The notes under the pieces were generated by a model, which did no database searches, was not told the DNA's origin, and saw only the letters and a list, made by a program, of their open reading frames with translations. Shown here one piece after another: positions 10,097-20,940 of a DNA stretch of 64,000 bases. The stretch's first letter is position 1. Every line of letters starts with the position of its first letter. The DNA comes from Strigamia acuminata (lineage: Eukaryota > Arthropoda > Chilopoda > Geophilomorpha > Linotaeniidae): assembly GCA_949358305.1 (NCBI GenBank), contig OX442318.1, positions 9,224,501-9,288,500 on the forward strand, in the 5' to 3' direction. The translations under genes were made by a program, and so were the position numbers.

Positions 10097-11229
10097 CTGC
10101 AAGCGTGTTTTATAAATATATAAACCAACAGAAAATAACACCAATAAAAGACTACCGGTAAGCACATTTGAAAAGTCGTTTAGGCCAAACAGCATTTTAA
10201 ACATTTTTAACCTTTTAAGCAGTTGGTAAACAAAAAAAACAAGTTAAAGAGGTTCTTTGGAGTGCTACTACTTAAACAAAGAAGTTTAAAATAAGTTTTC
10301 CAACATGTCTTTGACTGTTGCAGTTAGTGCAAAGCCAAAAGTGTCCAGTCAGAGGTAAAGTAACAATACTTGTAACAGAATGCAAGACCACAAATCAAAT
10401 TTTTTTTTTGTTTTGTTGGGGAAAGAATTAGAAAAAATAAACAAAGAAACTCCATAAAAATCACAAAGTAGAAAACAAGATGAATAGAAGAAAAGGAAAG
10501 ACAAAGGAAGGAAAAACAATTTTTCATTGGAAACAGTGACAGTGAGAGATGACGAGATTGTTGATGGGGTGTGTCTTTGCCTTTTAAATAACACAGAAAA
10601 TGAAACAAGGAATAAACAGACGGTGGTTCAATTTGTAAAATGGCACAAGAACTTATGAGGATACCATAAATAAAAATTCCATCAGTATGCAAGTGGAGGA
10701 AAAAAAGAATGTGGCCCAAAAAGCACAATGTACTCTCATACTGGTGCCAATGTCGTAAATCAATGGGAGTTGAATGCAAAAGCTGGAGCAAATGAAATTT
10801 TCATTTTACCACCGGTTGGGGTGAAGAAAAGAAGTGTAATTGTGTCACAGACAAATTGCAACTGATTTATAAGCTTCTGGAAATTAATTTTAAAACAATC
10901 CGGCTAACGAGCAAAACTGACTCGATATGAATTATTGAATAAAACTGCGCTTCTCAAACTATTTAATGTACTTTTTCTTCCAATTGTCAAATAGAAACAC
11001 ACAATCGGTCGCCAACAGCAGAAGTTTATTACAAGAGATGTGTTTTTATTTGAGAATTGCGCTTTAACCTGGCAAATGTGGGCGATATGTGTGACGCGCG
11101 ATATTTGTAATCTTCCATTGTCTTTGGGGCTGTGACTAAGTGGGAAATTTTTTTTGGGAATTTTTGATTAGTGGAAACGTCATCTCCTGGTCCCCCTCTA
11201 CACCCCCTATTTCTGTGTAACATGAATTC

Positions 11230-11300
11230 TGAAACACCCTGTATTATGTGATGCCATTGTTGGCAAAACGCACTGAACATGTGGATATGTGTTGCGTAAC
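11230..11300 (+). repeat. Fragment of the CCAAGGATAAC MITE family
   Basis: The segment reading TATTATGTGATGCCATTG and the following GGCAAAACGCACTGAACATG matches, with a few changes, the inner part of the elements at 25568-25785 (reverse orientation) and 28859-29050. Terminal inverted repeats are missing, so it is a fragment. A - strand open frame across it is a by-product. Confidence 0.55.
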
Positions 11301-12167
11301 ATGCACAACTTGAAGCTCCACTAAGCCTGTATAACTAAAACTTGCGGCCCAAAACTAGTGGATTATGGGATTGAATTAGCGCTGGTCCTTAATTCCTCTT
11401 TGAGTGGAATTATGACTGACATAACTCAGATTATAAGCACTGAGCAATGATTCACTATGGTCGTATCTTCAGATGCAGTATGGCTGAGAGAGTACCAAAA
11501 GTCCTATCTTATATTCCCACATCCTTCCACTGTGATCTATGCAGTAATGGTTGAAGTGTTAACTTTTGGGAGGGAAAAAAAACACAATTTCTAGTTTTAT
11601 GGCTAGAAACGAGGATAGATAGCATAAAATATGCAAAAATTTATATGGTGGTAGTTTTGTCAAACTAGAAATGGCAACTTATGAGGTTCAAACTTTGAAC
11701 GACATCCATAAAAGTTAATTGATTAAAGCCACAATCTCAAAATGGCAAAATGTTTATCAGATTAAACTGGCCTCAACTGCAGTGGCCACGTTTAAGGCAA
11801 AGAATACCATTTGCGTGTTTACGGTCTAGCAACGAGTGGCCAACCTCGGGCCAATGTGTCAACTTCCATTATACATCAGCTGCGTTGTGCGCGCATTAAT
11901 AATTTGTCCCCAGTCGATTCCTTAGGCAAAACCCACATCACTTTGCTCATCCCTGGCCAACAAACTCTGATGAACTTAGAGCTAATGGCCACCAAAATGC
12001 CCTCTATATATCAAAATCTAAGCATGGATCTTTGAAAAATTGCCCATTCGGCTTTCGGTCTTGGCCAAACTTTATAAAATTAACTACTCATGTGCACATG
12101 CTCACCTGGCACTGAATCCACTAAAGAAAATTATCACAATGGCGGACAGTGAACTAGCTTTAAAGCT

Positions 12168-12911
12168 AGGTTCACACTTGTGTTCACACTAGATGCAACG
12201 CAACGCAACTCAAGGAAAAATTAGTCAAACGCAAAGTAGAGTCTGTTTATACGTTAGGGCACGTGTGAACAGAGCTGAAACAATTGATGTCGCGTCTGTG
12301 GAAACTGGAGTTTCTAAAGAACGCGCCATCTAGGAGGGAATTGAAGGTGACGCCATGTTTGGTCACCAGAGGGTCACTTCAGTGACCCACACTGTAATGG
12401 GTCATTCTATTTTATGTATAAAGAGGGGACGATTGATATATTTGCATATCCTGTTTGAAATAAAATTTAGTATTTGATGTAAAACCACTGCGTACTTATG
12501 CTTTATTGTCAATCTTCAACAATCAGTTTCAATCCGTTATCATCCAACTTTTAAAGCGACTTAAAACTTCTCCAAATACAATTCGTAGTTGCATCCGCAA
12601 CAGCGTCTGGCCAATCAGATGGTTTTAATGAAACCTGGAATTGGATCTAGTTCTAGAACTAGTTCCACAATCCAAAAATGGCGGCCCGTTTGCATGTGGC
12701 AAAGCCTCGCCAACCAGACGTGAATCGACGAGAGTTGGAGTCGATCGTGATTGGTTGGCCGCAAGACCTTTCCTTGCGTTGCGTCGCTTACTTCAACTTG
12801 GAGTTGAAGCAGGAATTGGCGTCAACGTCAAGAATTTTTGGACGCAAGCAGCTTGCGTTGCGTCAGTTTTCTTGCGTTGCGTCTAGTGTGAACACAAGTG
12901 TGAATTTACCT
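12168..12911. mobile_element. MITE with ~40 bp terminal inverted repeats
   Basis: The left end (AGGTTCACACTTGTGTTCAC, then ACTAGATGCAACGCAACGCAA) is the inverse of the right end (TTGCGTTGCGTCTAGTGTGA, then ACACAAGTGTGAATTTACCT), with few mismatches. The element is about 744 bp. The GCGTTGC motif is repeated several times near both ends. No transposase frame is seen, so it is non-autonomous. The middle (about 12310-12600) looks different, with a TATAAAG at ~12417 and AATAAA at ~12460, and may be a later insertion such as a small solo LTR. No clear target duplication was found. Confidence 0.7.
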
Positions 12912-15889
12912 TATGATAATTCTGCGCACATGTTGTTGGAATGTTGTGTTTACATTGCAGTATGGCAATGTGGTATTCTTTAGTGTGGTGCCACATGAGT
13001 GGCGCCAACGATTATTCAGTCTAACTATGTAGTGTCATATAACCATGACCACCCCATGTACAGTTTTAACCCCCAGTCTGAATAAAGTCACCCATAGAGT
13101 AAGACGTGCTCCGAGTCTCTCACTTCAAGTGAACTCACATGTATTAATATGTGTAGTAGGATTTATATTTCGCAAAAACTATTAAATCTTCAATTATATG
13201 TGAGGCCCTTTTGTCGTTTCTAGCGTCAATAAACCTTTTTTCTGTTGCAATGTAAACCCATTGGATTTAGCAAAACAATTCAGCTTTAAATTCACTTGCC
13301 GCCATCCAACGAAAGATGAGCGCCCGAAGAAGAAAACTCCCCAGTGGAAGAATCCAAAGCTCCAATCTGTAACCAGCCAGCAATAGAGAAAAAGGAGGCA
13401 GCAGCGGCCATGACGAGTGAGAGAAAGTGTCGGCGAAATGTGAAATAGGTGAAGAGCCTCATCTGATCGATAATAAAGTGGATGGAAGACGTCAAATGGA
13501 ATCTCTCTACTTTATAAGACAACAATCTTTGGACAATTCGCAATTCACAGCGCCCAATGCCAGAATTCGCAACTTTTGATATGTAACCATCACGCTGATG
13601 GAGCGATATTTTATCATTTAAACAAGTTGCTATCTGGTCACTGGAGATTCATCTAAAATTTATAGTCACGGTTGTAAACAACAAAATTCCTCGCTTCCTG
13701 CAAAAATAGGGTTAAACAAGAAAGCCCCATTAATTTCAATAAAAGTTTATAAAAAAATATATATAATAAATGAATAAAAAAGTGATGCAATTCTCAACTT
13801 GCTGGATATATATACTGTAACTTATATAAAAAAAAAATACTGATTCAATCTGTAAAGTGATGAAGATATTTTTTTCTTTGCACCTTTTATATATATTTAT
13901 TTTTTTTTTATATTTTTCAACTTTAACTAAGCCTTTCTACTGTTGTTTTTTATGGCGAATGACTTCGAAAAATTGCAAGCTACACAGTGGCTGTGATCTT
14001 TGGTGGAGCAGACATGGAAGAAAAAAAATAACTGTTTCCTTTCTCTAGATGGAGAAATCCGAAACTTTTTTCTTTTTTTGTTGTATGTGTGTTGCAATCA
14101 TTAAGTGAAACAGCACGAGAAATATGTCTAGTGTGGGAGACACCTAATCCTGGTAAAGAGCGCCTTTTCTTTTTCTTTTTTGCGCCAACTCGAATCCCCC
14201 GGTTAACAAAGATGTAAGCTATGGAATACAAATTGCTCTCATCTATAGACAGAATGTGGTAAACTTCTCGTTTAAGATGAGTAATGTTGTACGGAATAGA
14301 GAGCGTGTGTTTTTGACAGCTTAATCCGAGAGTAATATTAATTTCTAAATTCATTTACCCTACAAGTCGGGAAAAAATGGAAAAGTTAATTTACAACAAG
14401 AAAACATTACATTTTTATACTAAACATTTATACAAGAGAGAAAAAAGGAGAGAATTATTAAAAATTTCAAGTTGGTAAACAAGAATATATTAATTAATTT
14501 TTTTTCTTTTAATGAATATGAAAATTTTAATTTATATATAACTAACAATGCTAGTTTCTTGTGTGGGTTTAAATTAAATGTCAACAAAATATGTTTGGAT
14601 TTACAAGTTTTACAACAACAAGAAGAAAAATCAATTGATGACATTTAATGCTAAAACAACAAATTTTAGCAACAAATATACTGAAGGGAAAAAAGTTTTA
14701 TAATCACAATATTTGCTTTGAAAAGCAATAAAAAAATATATATAGACTATAAATGAAAAAATGAAAAATGTAATAATGGAGGGAAAAAAAATTGCAAAGA
14801 AATAAATTCAAAGCAAAGATTGGAGCAAAAAAATCTGCTCCAACTACTAAAATATTAAGAAAAAAAAGCGCAATTACCTGCAGCTTCACATGTCGAGTTT
14901 TCTTGTATAGACTTCAATGTATTTTTCATGTTCCCCACTGAATAACTGTGTAGATAGCAGTGAGGGCATTGCTGCAATGTCTTTCCTTGCCTATCAACAG
15001 CTTTATACCCAAAGTGATCCAGAAAGAAGTGAAAACTCCAGTGGAATAAACATCAAGGAAAAAAAAAATCTTTCGAGAAATCCAAAAGTAGAAAAGAGCA
15101 CGGTTGGAGGAAAAAAAAATCTATAAGAATGGCAGCTTCCACTTGTTATTTATTATTCAGACTTTTTCAAAAACACATTTATCAACATGTTGTCCTATGC
15201 AACTTTAATCATATAAAAAATTGACACGATTCAATCTGTTGGAAACCAAACAGCTTGTTGTTTTATACCATCTCCAAAACCGATTTTTTTTTTTTACTGA
15301 AATACACTTAGACTATAAATTAAGTGTGAAATCTTTTTGAAGACCTCGCTAGAACAACTCAAGAGTTTGCAACATTGAAAATTTAATTGTAGTCGGTGAC
15401 AGGAAAAAGCATTGGGGAGTTTTGTTTCCTTTTTCTGAGAATAGGAAGCGAGTAATGGATATGCAGAGTTCATTAACAAACTATGTAGTGATCAGGTGAA
15501 TAAGGGGTCTTGTTTCAATGCAGACAATTGGTAGTTTTCATGATAGTCCGCATAGGAAGTTTCAATTTACCAGTGAAAGAGCTTTGGTATAAAATGCCTA
15601 CGTGGATCGGAAAAAGTACTGCAGAGAAACTATTGCTAGAGATGCTATTTTTGCGGAAAATAAAAGTCCTCCAAAATGTTTTCTTAGTTGTGGATAATGC
15701 AAATGAAGCATTTTTAAAGCATAATTTTTGCAATTGGAGGTACTTTTAAGTCCGCAATTGCCGCAATTCGATCGTTATACTGCAAATTTTGCGGATGATC
15801 CACAATTTGCCAATTTTGGAGGGTTTCTTACGAAAATTTGCGCAGATGATTTCCTAATTCCAGGTCTTTATTCGTCATAATTAGTGCCA
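12912..15889. other. Non-coding AT-rich sequence
   Basis: Long runs of A and T, and many AATAAA-like hexamers (for example GAATAAAG at ~13079). Short open frames on both strands have low-complexity Phe/Lys/Asn content and are not credible genes. Nothing else is recognised. Confidence 0.55.
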
Positions 15890-16420
15890 GGATAAATGCA
15901 TAAATGCATAGGAATTATTTTTATTCAATAAAAATCCGAAATTGGCTATAAATGCATATTTTCCGAAAATCAGAAATAAATGCATAAATCGCCATTTTTC
16001 CGGGAAAAAACGTTGATTTGTGTTTTTTTTAATGATACGTAACATGTACGCATCAATTTTTGCCTTTTCTTGCTAACACAAGTATCGTGTATGTATGCTT
16101 GCGTGCGGAATACTGAGGACTTTGCCAAAAACAGACACCAGGGAAAGTCACTAAATTAGTGCCTGGAAAAAGTTTTAAGAAATAAACAAATAAATAAATA
16201 AATAAGTAGAAAAAAATGAATTGTAATTACTAATTATAATTCATTTACATCAAGAACACTTTGAAATGGCATTAAGTTGTTATTTAACACCTGATTTCAC
16301 TCGAATAAATTTTTTATTTTGCATATTTTTATTTTAATTTTGCATAAAATGGAATTTTTGGTGCATATTTTATGCGCATAAAACAAATTTTATTTTGCAT
16401 AAATATCCGGGGTCTACACA
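15884..16420. mobile_element. Possible hAT-like non-autonomous element
   Basis: The left end reads CCAGGATAAATGCATAAATG. The right end, inverted, reads CCCGGATATTTATGCAAAAT. TGCATAAA/TTTATGCA motifs are scattered in both halves. This resembles the subterminal repeats of hAT-type elements. The boundaries are uncertain, no 8 bp target duplication was found, and there is no transposase frame. Confidence 0.35.
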
Positions 16421-16499
16421 TGACCCTTTTAGCCCTCTGGTGGACATTTCTCATTTTACACACCCTTTTCTACCTATCACTCAATAGCCCCTTATATAG

Positions 16500-16935
16500 C
16501 ATTCTAACTTTTGGTATAAAAGGCGAATCGGCTTGGACCCCAACGAGTCACGTGGCAGGAGTGATTCAATGAATTTTCTTTCACCAGCTAATTCCAGTCG
16601 CGATGATTGCAGAGAGCGCGCGTGGCAGATGACGGCAAGCAAGCGGCGGCTAGCATGTCGAGAAAATAATATCGGCGGTGGTAATTCGAAGGCAGACAGC
16701 GATCTGTTCTCGCTGTCAATTTTCACATCGACCGATTGTGGCAAAGGGGTCGGTGGTGTGGCAGCAGATGGCGCGGCTATGATGCAAGGGAGAGTGCGTG
16801 CCCTTATATCAATCCTGCATGCAACAATAGTTCACTGTCAGATCGGAGAAGAAAAATGGACGTGCGCAACAAAACCAATTGCAAAATTGTTTCTTTTGCA
16901 CTGTTCTCTCATCAAATCGATCGGCACGGATTATA
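16500..16935. other. GC-richer island of unknown role
   Basis: About 430 bp with clearly higher GC and many CG dinucleotides (GCGCGCG, GGCGGC) in an AT-rich setting. Open frames exist on both strands here (about 87 codons on -, 135 codons on +), but neither has a recognisable domain. It could be a promoter/5' exon of a nearby gene or a transposon relic. No splice-site pair was convincing. Confidence 0.35.
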
Positions 16936-17820
16936 AATGATCGTTTTGATAACAACACAATAAAAAAGAAAAAACAAAGAACAAAAGAAAAAATTGCAAC
17001 AAATGGTCAGCGATTGCGACTTTTTAATTTTTTTTTTTTAGTGTAAGTAAATTTTTGAAGGAAGTTTGAAGAATTTTCTGGCGCTTGCTTGCAGGTCTTT
17101 TGGCAGGTTCTCGGGGTTTTCTTCCGCCCTGTAAAGAAATCCTGAATAATTAGTGTATTTGGCAATAAGTGAATTTGGAGATGGTTTCAAGTCTGGTTCA
17201 TCTAAAGTAAACAATGTACCATGTTCAAACAAACATGCTGTTTGGTTAGTGAAGATTATCCTTGTGTGTTTACATAGCAAAATAAACTTTGTGAGCTGAA
17301 AATCGATTAAAAGGATACTTTTGAACAAAAATGGATATTTAGCCACTTTCTTCTAGATGTTGATTTGACGCCATTCCTTGATGTATTTACTTAGTGTTAT
17401 TTATTTATTTATTTATTTATTTATTAACACTCCAATGGAGTAAGTATAGGCAAGAATGGAAGCAAAAATTAAGGTTCGACTAGCTATTAACGCTAACAGA
17501 ATTGGCAGTTCAGAAAGGACTGTCCTTTCACGAACTTTGAGGTTAACGATCTAGTGTGGAAAGAAACTCGCATATTATGAAACGCAGCGTACGGGTATTG
17601 ACGCTAGTTTGGCCGATCAAAGGGACGGTCCCTACGTAATCGCTGGCTGAGCAGGATATCTTTAAGCTTCGTGAAATTGCAGCAGTGGTGGACTTGCACA
17701 GATAAACAGACTCTTGCTGCTCGAGCAATAGATTGTTCCAAGGCACTCTCAGAAGATATGGAAAGCAAATGTCCGTGTGTGTTAGTTGAGTGAAAAGTAA
17801 AGTAAACTTACTATAATCTG
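16936..17820. other. Non-coding, with TTTA microsatellite
   Basis: AT-rich. A run of about eight TTTA units lies at 17394-17426. A - strand stretch (17543-17842) is open for 99 codons but has no recognisable motif. Nothing else is seen. Confidence 0.5.
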
Positions 17821-18115
17821 TTCCAATACAACGTTGTCCCAAAAAAAGTAGTCAATACCACCAGAATTGTAATCAAACTAGGCAAAACAACCAATAAAAA
17901 ACTAAACCTTTGTTTACCTGGCAAAAAAAACCAACAAACTGTGCTAACATTGTTTGATTGATTAAAAGGGGGTAAAAGCAGATTTAGCAAATTAAATAAA
18001 CATTTAATTATCAAATCCATCATTCTACTCACTTTTTACACTGAAATTCATTGAAAATGGAACAGAACTACTTTTCCGCGTAGTAGAGCACAGTCCACAG
18101 TTAGGCGTAGTACCG
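17821..18115. mobile_element. Interspersed repeat, copy A of 2
   Basis: About 295 bp match 25140-25436 in the same orientation over most of the length. Shared blocks include AGGCAAAACAACCAATAAAA, CTAAACCTTTGTTTACCTG and AGAGCACAGTCCACAGTTAG. The terminal inverted repeats visible in copy B are degraded here. Non-coding, probably a MITE. Confidence 0.75.
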
Positions 18116-19119
18116 GTAGTCTAGTTTTGCATTGTTCGAGCTTTGCAGTCGAGCCTGCTCTATGCGATTGCTTAGTCTGCATGTTTGGTAGACTGTTCAG
18201 CCATATAATAATTTCCAATCTAAAAAAACAATTTTTTGTGCCATTTTTGACATTTTTGACATCAGAATGGCGAGGGGAAAAAAAATGCAATTTCCTCTCC
18301 TATTTTTATTCTTGCAACATCTGCAGTCAAAGCATTTCCAGAAACTACAGATATTCGATTTAGACGTCTTAGAATTCCATTATGTGCAACATTGCAAATA
18401 GATGTTAACTTTGGTTGTCGCGTAAGTTTCTCCAACCAGGTAGTAAGACCGATAAACAGTCGAGGCACAGACCTGATGTGCAGTCTAATTTTAAGTTTCT
18501 TCTTTGGCGTTGACGTTTTTCGTCAATATCATTCATTGAGTTATGGGGTCACGCAACGATAAAGATCACTACATGTCCGTTTATTCCGTATCCTATTCCG
18601 TACCCCGGTGTGTCGTTGACCAAAGAGAATCCATATCTGGCAAAAGGTCTGCACAAGCGGGCAGCTTCTTCTCTGCGAAGAAATGACAGTCCTGGCAACT
18701 CAATTACAGTCGGTGGTAAACTCGAGAAATCCAAACAGAATTGCAACTCTTTGCAGGACTTCAACCACACAGAAAAAAAAAAGTTATAGGGAAAATGTTT
18801 GCCAACCAAAACCGCTTTCCAACCACCGAAACATGCCTAAAGTGTCTTTAATTCCCACATGTAGTTTTCATTTCTGTTTCAATCGATAGACCAAAAAGAA
18901 AGGATGAATTTCTTCTTCACGCAAAGCTTGCCACCTTATAAATATAGTTAGAAAAAAATTGCAATAACAGGCAGTGAAAATCGCAACTACTGAAAATTTT
19001 GTAATTATGTTTATTTTATTAGGGTGTGTGGTGATAATCCTTTACGGAATGTAGTCTTGTACTGCAGTATTTGTTTTGATGGTTTTGGGTGTTGTAGGAG
19101 AGGTGTGTTTTTTTAAGTT
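18116..19119. other. Non-coding stretch
   Basis: Mixed composition. Two - strand open stretches (18262-18468 and 18549-18809) read slightly more protein-like than the surroundings and could be remnants of a mobile-element gene, but I recognise no motif. No RNA gene is seen. Confidence 0.45.
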
Positions 19120-19880
19120 GTTGTTGTTGGATTTAATGGATTTGTTGTGGAATTGCTGTACATGAGAAGTATTTGCTGTAGATTTGCGGATTTATTGTTT
19201 ATTTGATAGATTTGCTGCAAATCATGCATTTGTTGTGGATTTGCTGTAGGTTTTATGTATTTCTGGAGAATTTGCTGTAGGTTTTATGTATTTCTGGAGA
19301 ATTTGCTGTAGGTTTTATGTATTTCTGGAGAATTTGCTGTAGGTTTTATGTATTTCTGGAGAATTTGCTGTAGGTTTTATGTATTTCTGGAGAATTTGCT
19401 GTAGGTTTTATGTATTTCTGGAGAATTTGCTGTAGGTTTTATGTATTTCTGGAGAATTTGCTGTAGGTTTTATGTATTTCTGGAGAATTTGCTGTAGGTT
19501 TTATGTATTTCTGGAGAATTTGCTGTAGGTTTTATGTATTTCTGGAGAATTTGCTGTAGGTTCTATGTATTTCTTGTAGATTTTCTGTAGGTTTTATGTA
19601 TTTCTTGAGAAATTGCTGTAGGTTTTATATATTTTTTGTAGATATGCTGTAGGTTTTATGTATTTCTTGTAGATATGCTGTAGGTTTTAAGTATTTCTTG
19701 TAGATTTGCTGTGGATTTATATATTTCTTGAAGATTTATTGTGGATTTATTTATTTCTTGTGGATTTGCTGTGGATTTATTTATTTTTTGTAGATTTGCT
19801 GTAGGTTTTATATCTTCTTGTAGATTGGCTGAAGGTTTCATGGATTTCTTGTAGATTTTCTGTAGTTTCCTGAATTTCCT
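19120..19880. repeat. 31 bp minisatellite
   Basis: Ten near-identical units of 31 bp (TTGCTGTAGGTTTTATGTAT plus TTCTGGAGAAT) run from 19241 to 19550. Diverged related units, with TTCTTGTAGAT in place of TTCTGGAGAAT, extend to about 19880, and looser TTGCTGTAG-type motifs precede from about 19120. The gradient from divergent flanks to a homogeneous core suggests recent expansion in the centre. Period 31 is not a multiple of 3, so open frames through it are not coding. Confidence 0.93.
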
Positions 19881-20639
19881 TTAGTTTTGATGAATTTGCT
19901 GAATTTTCCTTACTAATAGCTAAAAATTCATATTGGATTACTGGTAGTAGTGGATTTGATGGATTTGAATGGCTTTGTATGAATCTGCTAATCTCAAATT
20001 TATGCAAATGTCCACCTCTCCAACTTCTACACTTATCTTTTTCAAAACTCTAAAGTCTAGAATTTATCCTTGTTATCTGCGATCTTGCAATAGTAAACTG
20101 TATGGAGATGCAACCCACACCTCCAGGAATGCTAAACAGTGAGGGCAGAGCAAACCTTAAAACATGAACAAAAGGCTGCAACGACTCTATCACATTCCAA
20201 ACGCATTTCAAACACTGCAAGAACCCGCTAACCTCTTATAAATTTACAACTCCTACCCACCACTCTCAACCAACTTTTTTATTTATCCCCTTTACTTCAC
20301 CATTTCCTCTCTTTGAAGAATTTTAAAACAATATTAAAATTCCGGTATTGTTTACCAATTGAGCTGCACATCATACCCCACCCATCAAATCCGGGATTCC
20401 GATGCTTTATTTGCTCCAATCGCACTTTAAACGCAACGTCCCACCGGCATAAAAAGTTACAACCTTTTTCATTGCTTGTAAACAAAATCCTATTGGTTAC
20501 TCCCAAATTATGGTTAACTCACAACGGGACACTAAATTAATGCCAACCCTTTTGTCTTTTCATCAAACGGAATTTGCGAAAACCTGCAAAGGTTTATTCG
20601 TTTGTTTATTGAAAGAATTTTGTGATGTTTAATCGCAGG
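19881..20639. other. Non-coding stretch
   Basis: AT-rich, with no convincing frame, RNA gene or repeat seen on either strand. Confidence 0.5.
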
Positions 20640-20940
20640 GGTAGGGGGGGGGTCAAGGGGCAGAGATCTGCATTGGGCGGGTAACGGGTACGGTTTTTAC
20701 GCCAATGCACATTTCTGGCACACGTGATCGCGTTCAGGAACGGGTACGAGTAGGGTAGGGTAGAGAATTTTTTTTGGAGACGGGTAACGGACGGGTAACG
20801 GGTAAGGATTTTATGCCAATGCAGATCTCTGTCAAGGGGGGCGCTGGCCCTCTCTTGTTAAGAAAAAACCCAAGAACACGCGAAAAACCAAGAAACAGCA
20901 TTAGTCACTCCTGGCTGAGGAGCCCCCTCTCCCCAACGCC
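20640..20940. repeat. Interspersed G-run repeat, copy 1 (interrupted)
   Basis: Once the nested insertion 20661-20831 is removed, the sequence GGTCAAGGGG ... GGGCGCTGGCCC, followed by TTAAGAAAAAACCCAAGAAC and a further ~70 bases, matches the reverse complement of 49318-49425. It is non-coding and of unknown class. Confidence 0.7.
20661..20831. mobile_element. hAT-type MITE, 171 bp, 8 bp target duplication
   Basis: Ends are CAGAGATCTGCATTGG and its exact inverse CCAATGCAGATCTCTG (16 bp). The flanks are the direct repeat TCAAGGGG at 20653-20660 and 20832-20839. An 8 bp duplication and a TIR starting CAG followed by a purine-rich base are hallmarks of hAT transposons. The interior holds repeated CGGGTAACGGGTA motifs. 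There is no coding capacity. It inserted into an older G-run repeat, whose reconstructed continuity supports the call. Confidence 0.88.

Larger units (their letters stand above)
9001..12167. other. Non-coding AT-rich flank
   Basis: No reading frame with protein-like composition on either strand. It contains a possible LINE/SINE 3' tail (near 10000-10096) and a fragment of an interspersed repeat (near 11230-11300), listed separately. Otherwise only homopolymer runs and AT-rich unique sequence are seen. Confidence 0.6.

Noticed and set aside
10324-10791. 155-codon - strand frame
   Set aside because: Very Phe/Leu/Ser-rich reading of A-rich DNA without a recognisable motif.
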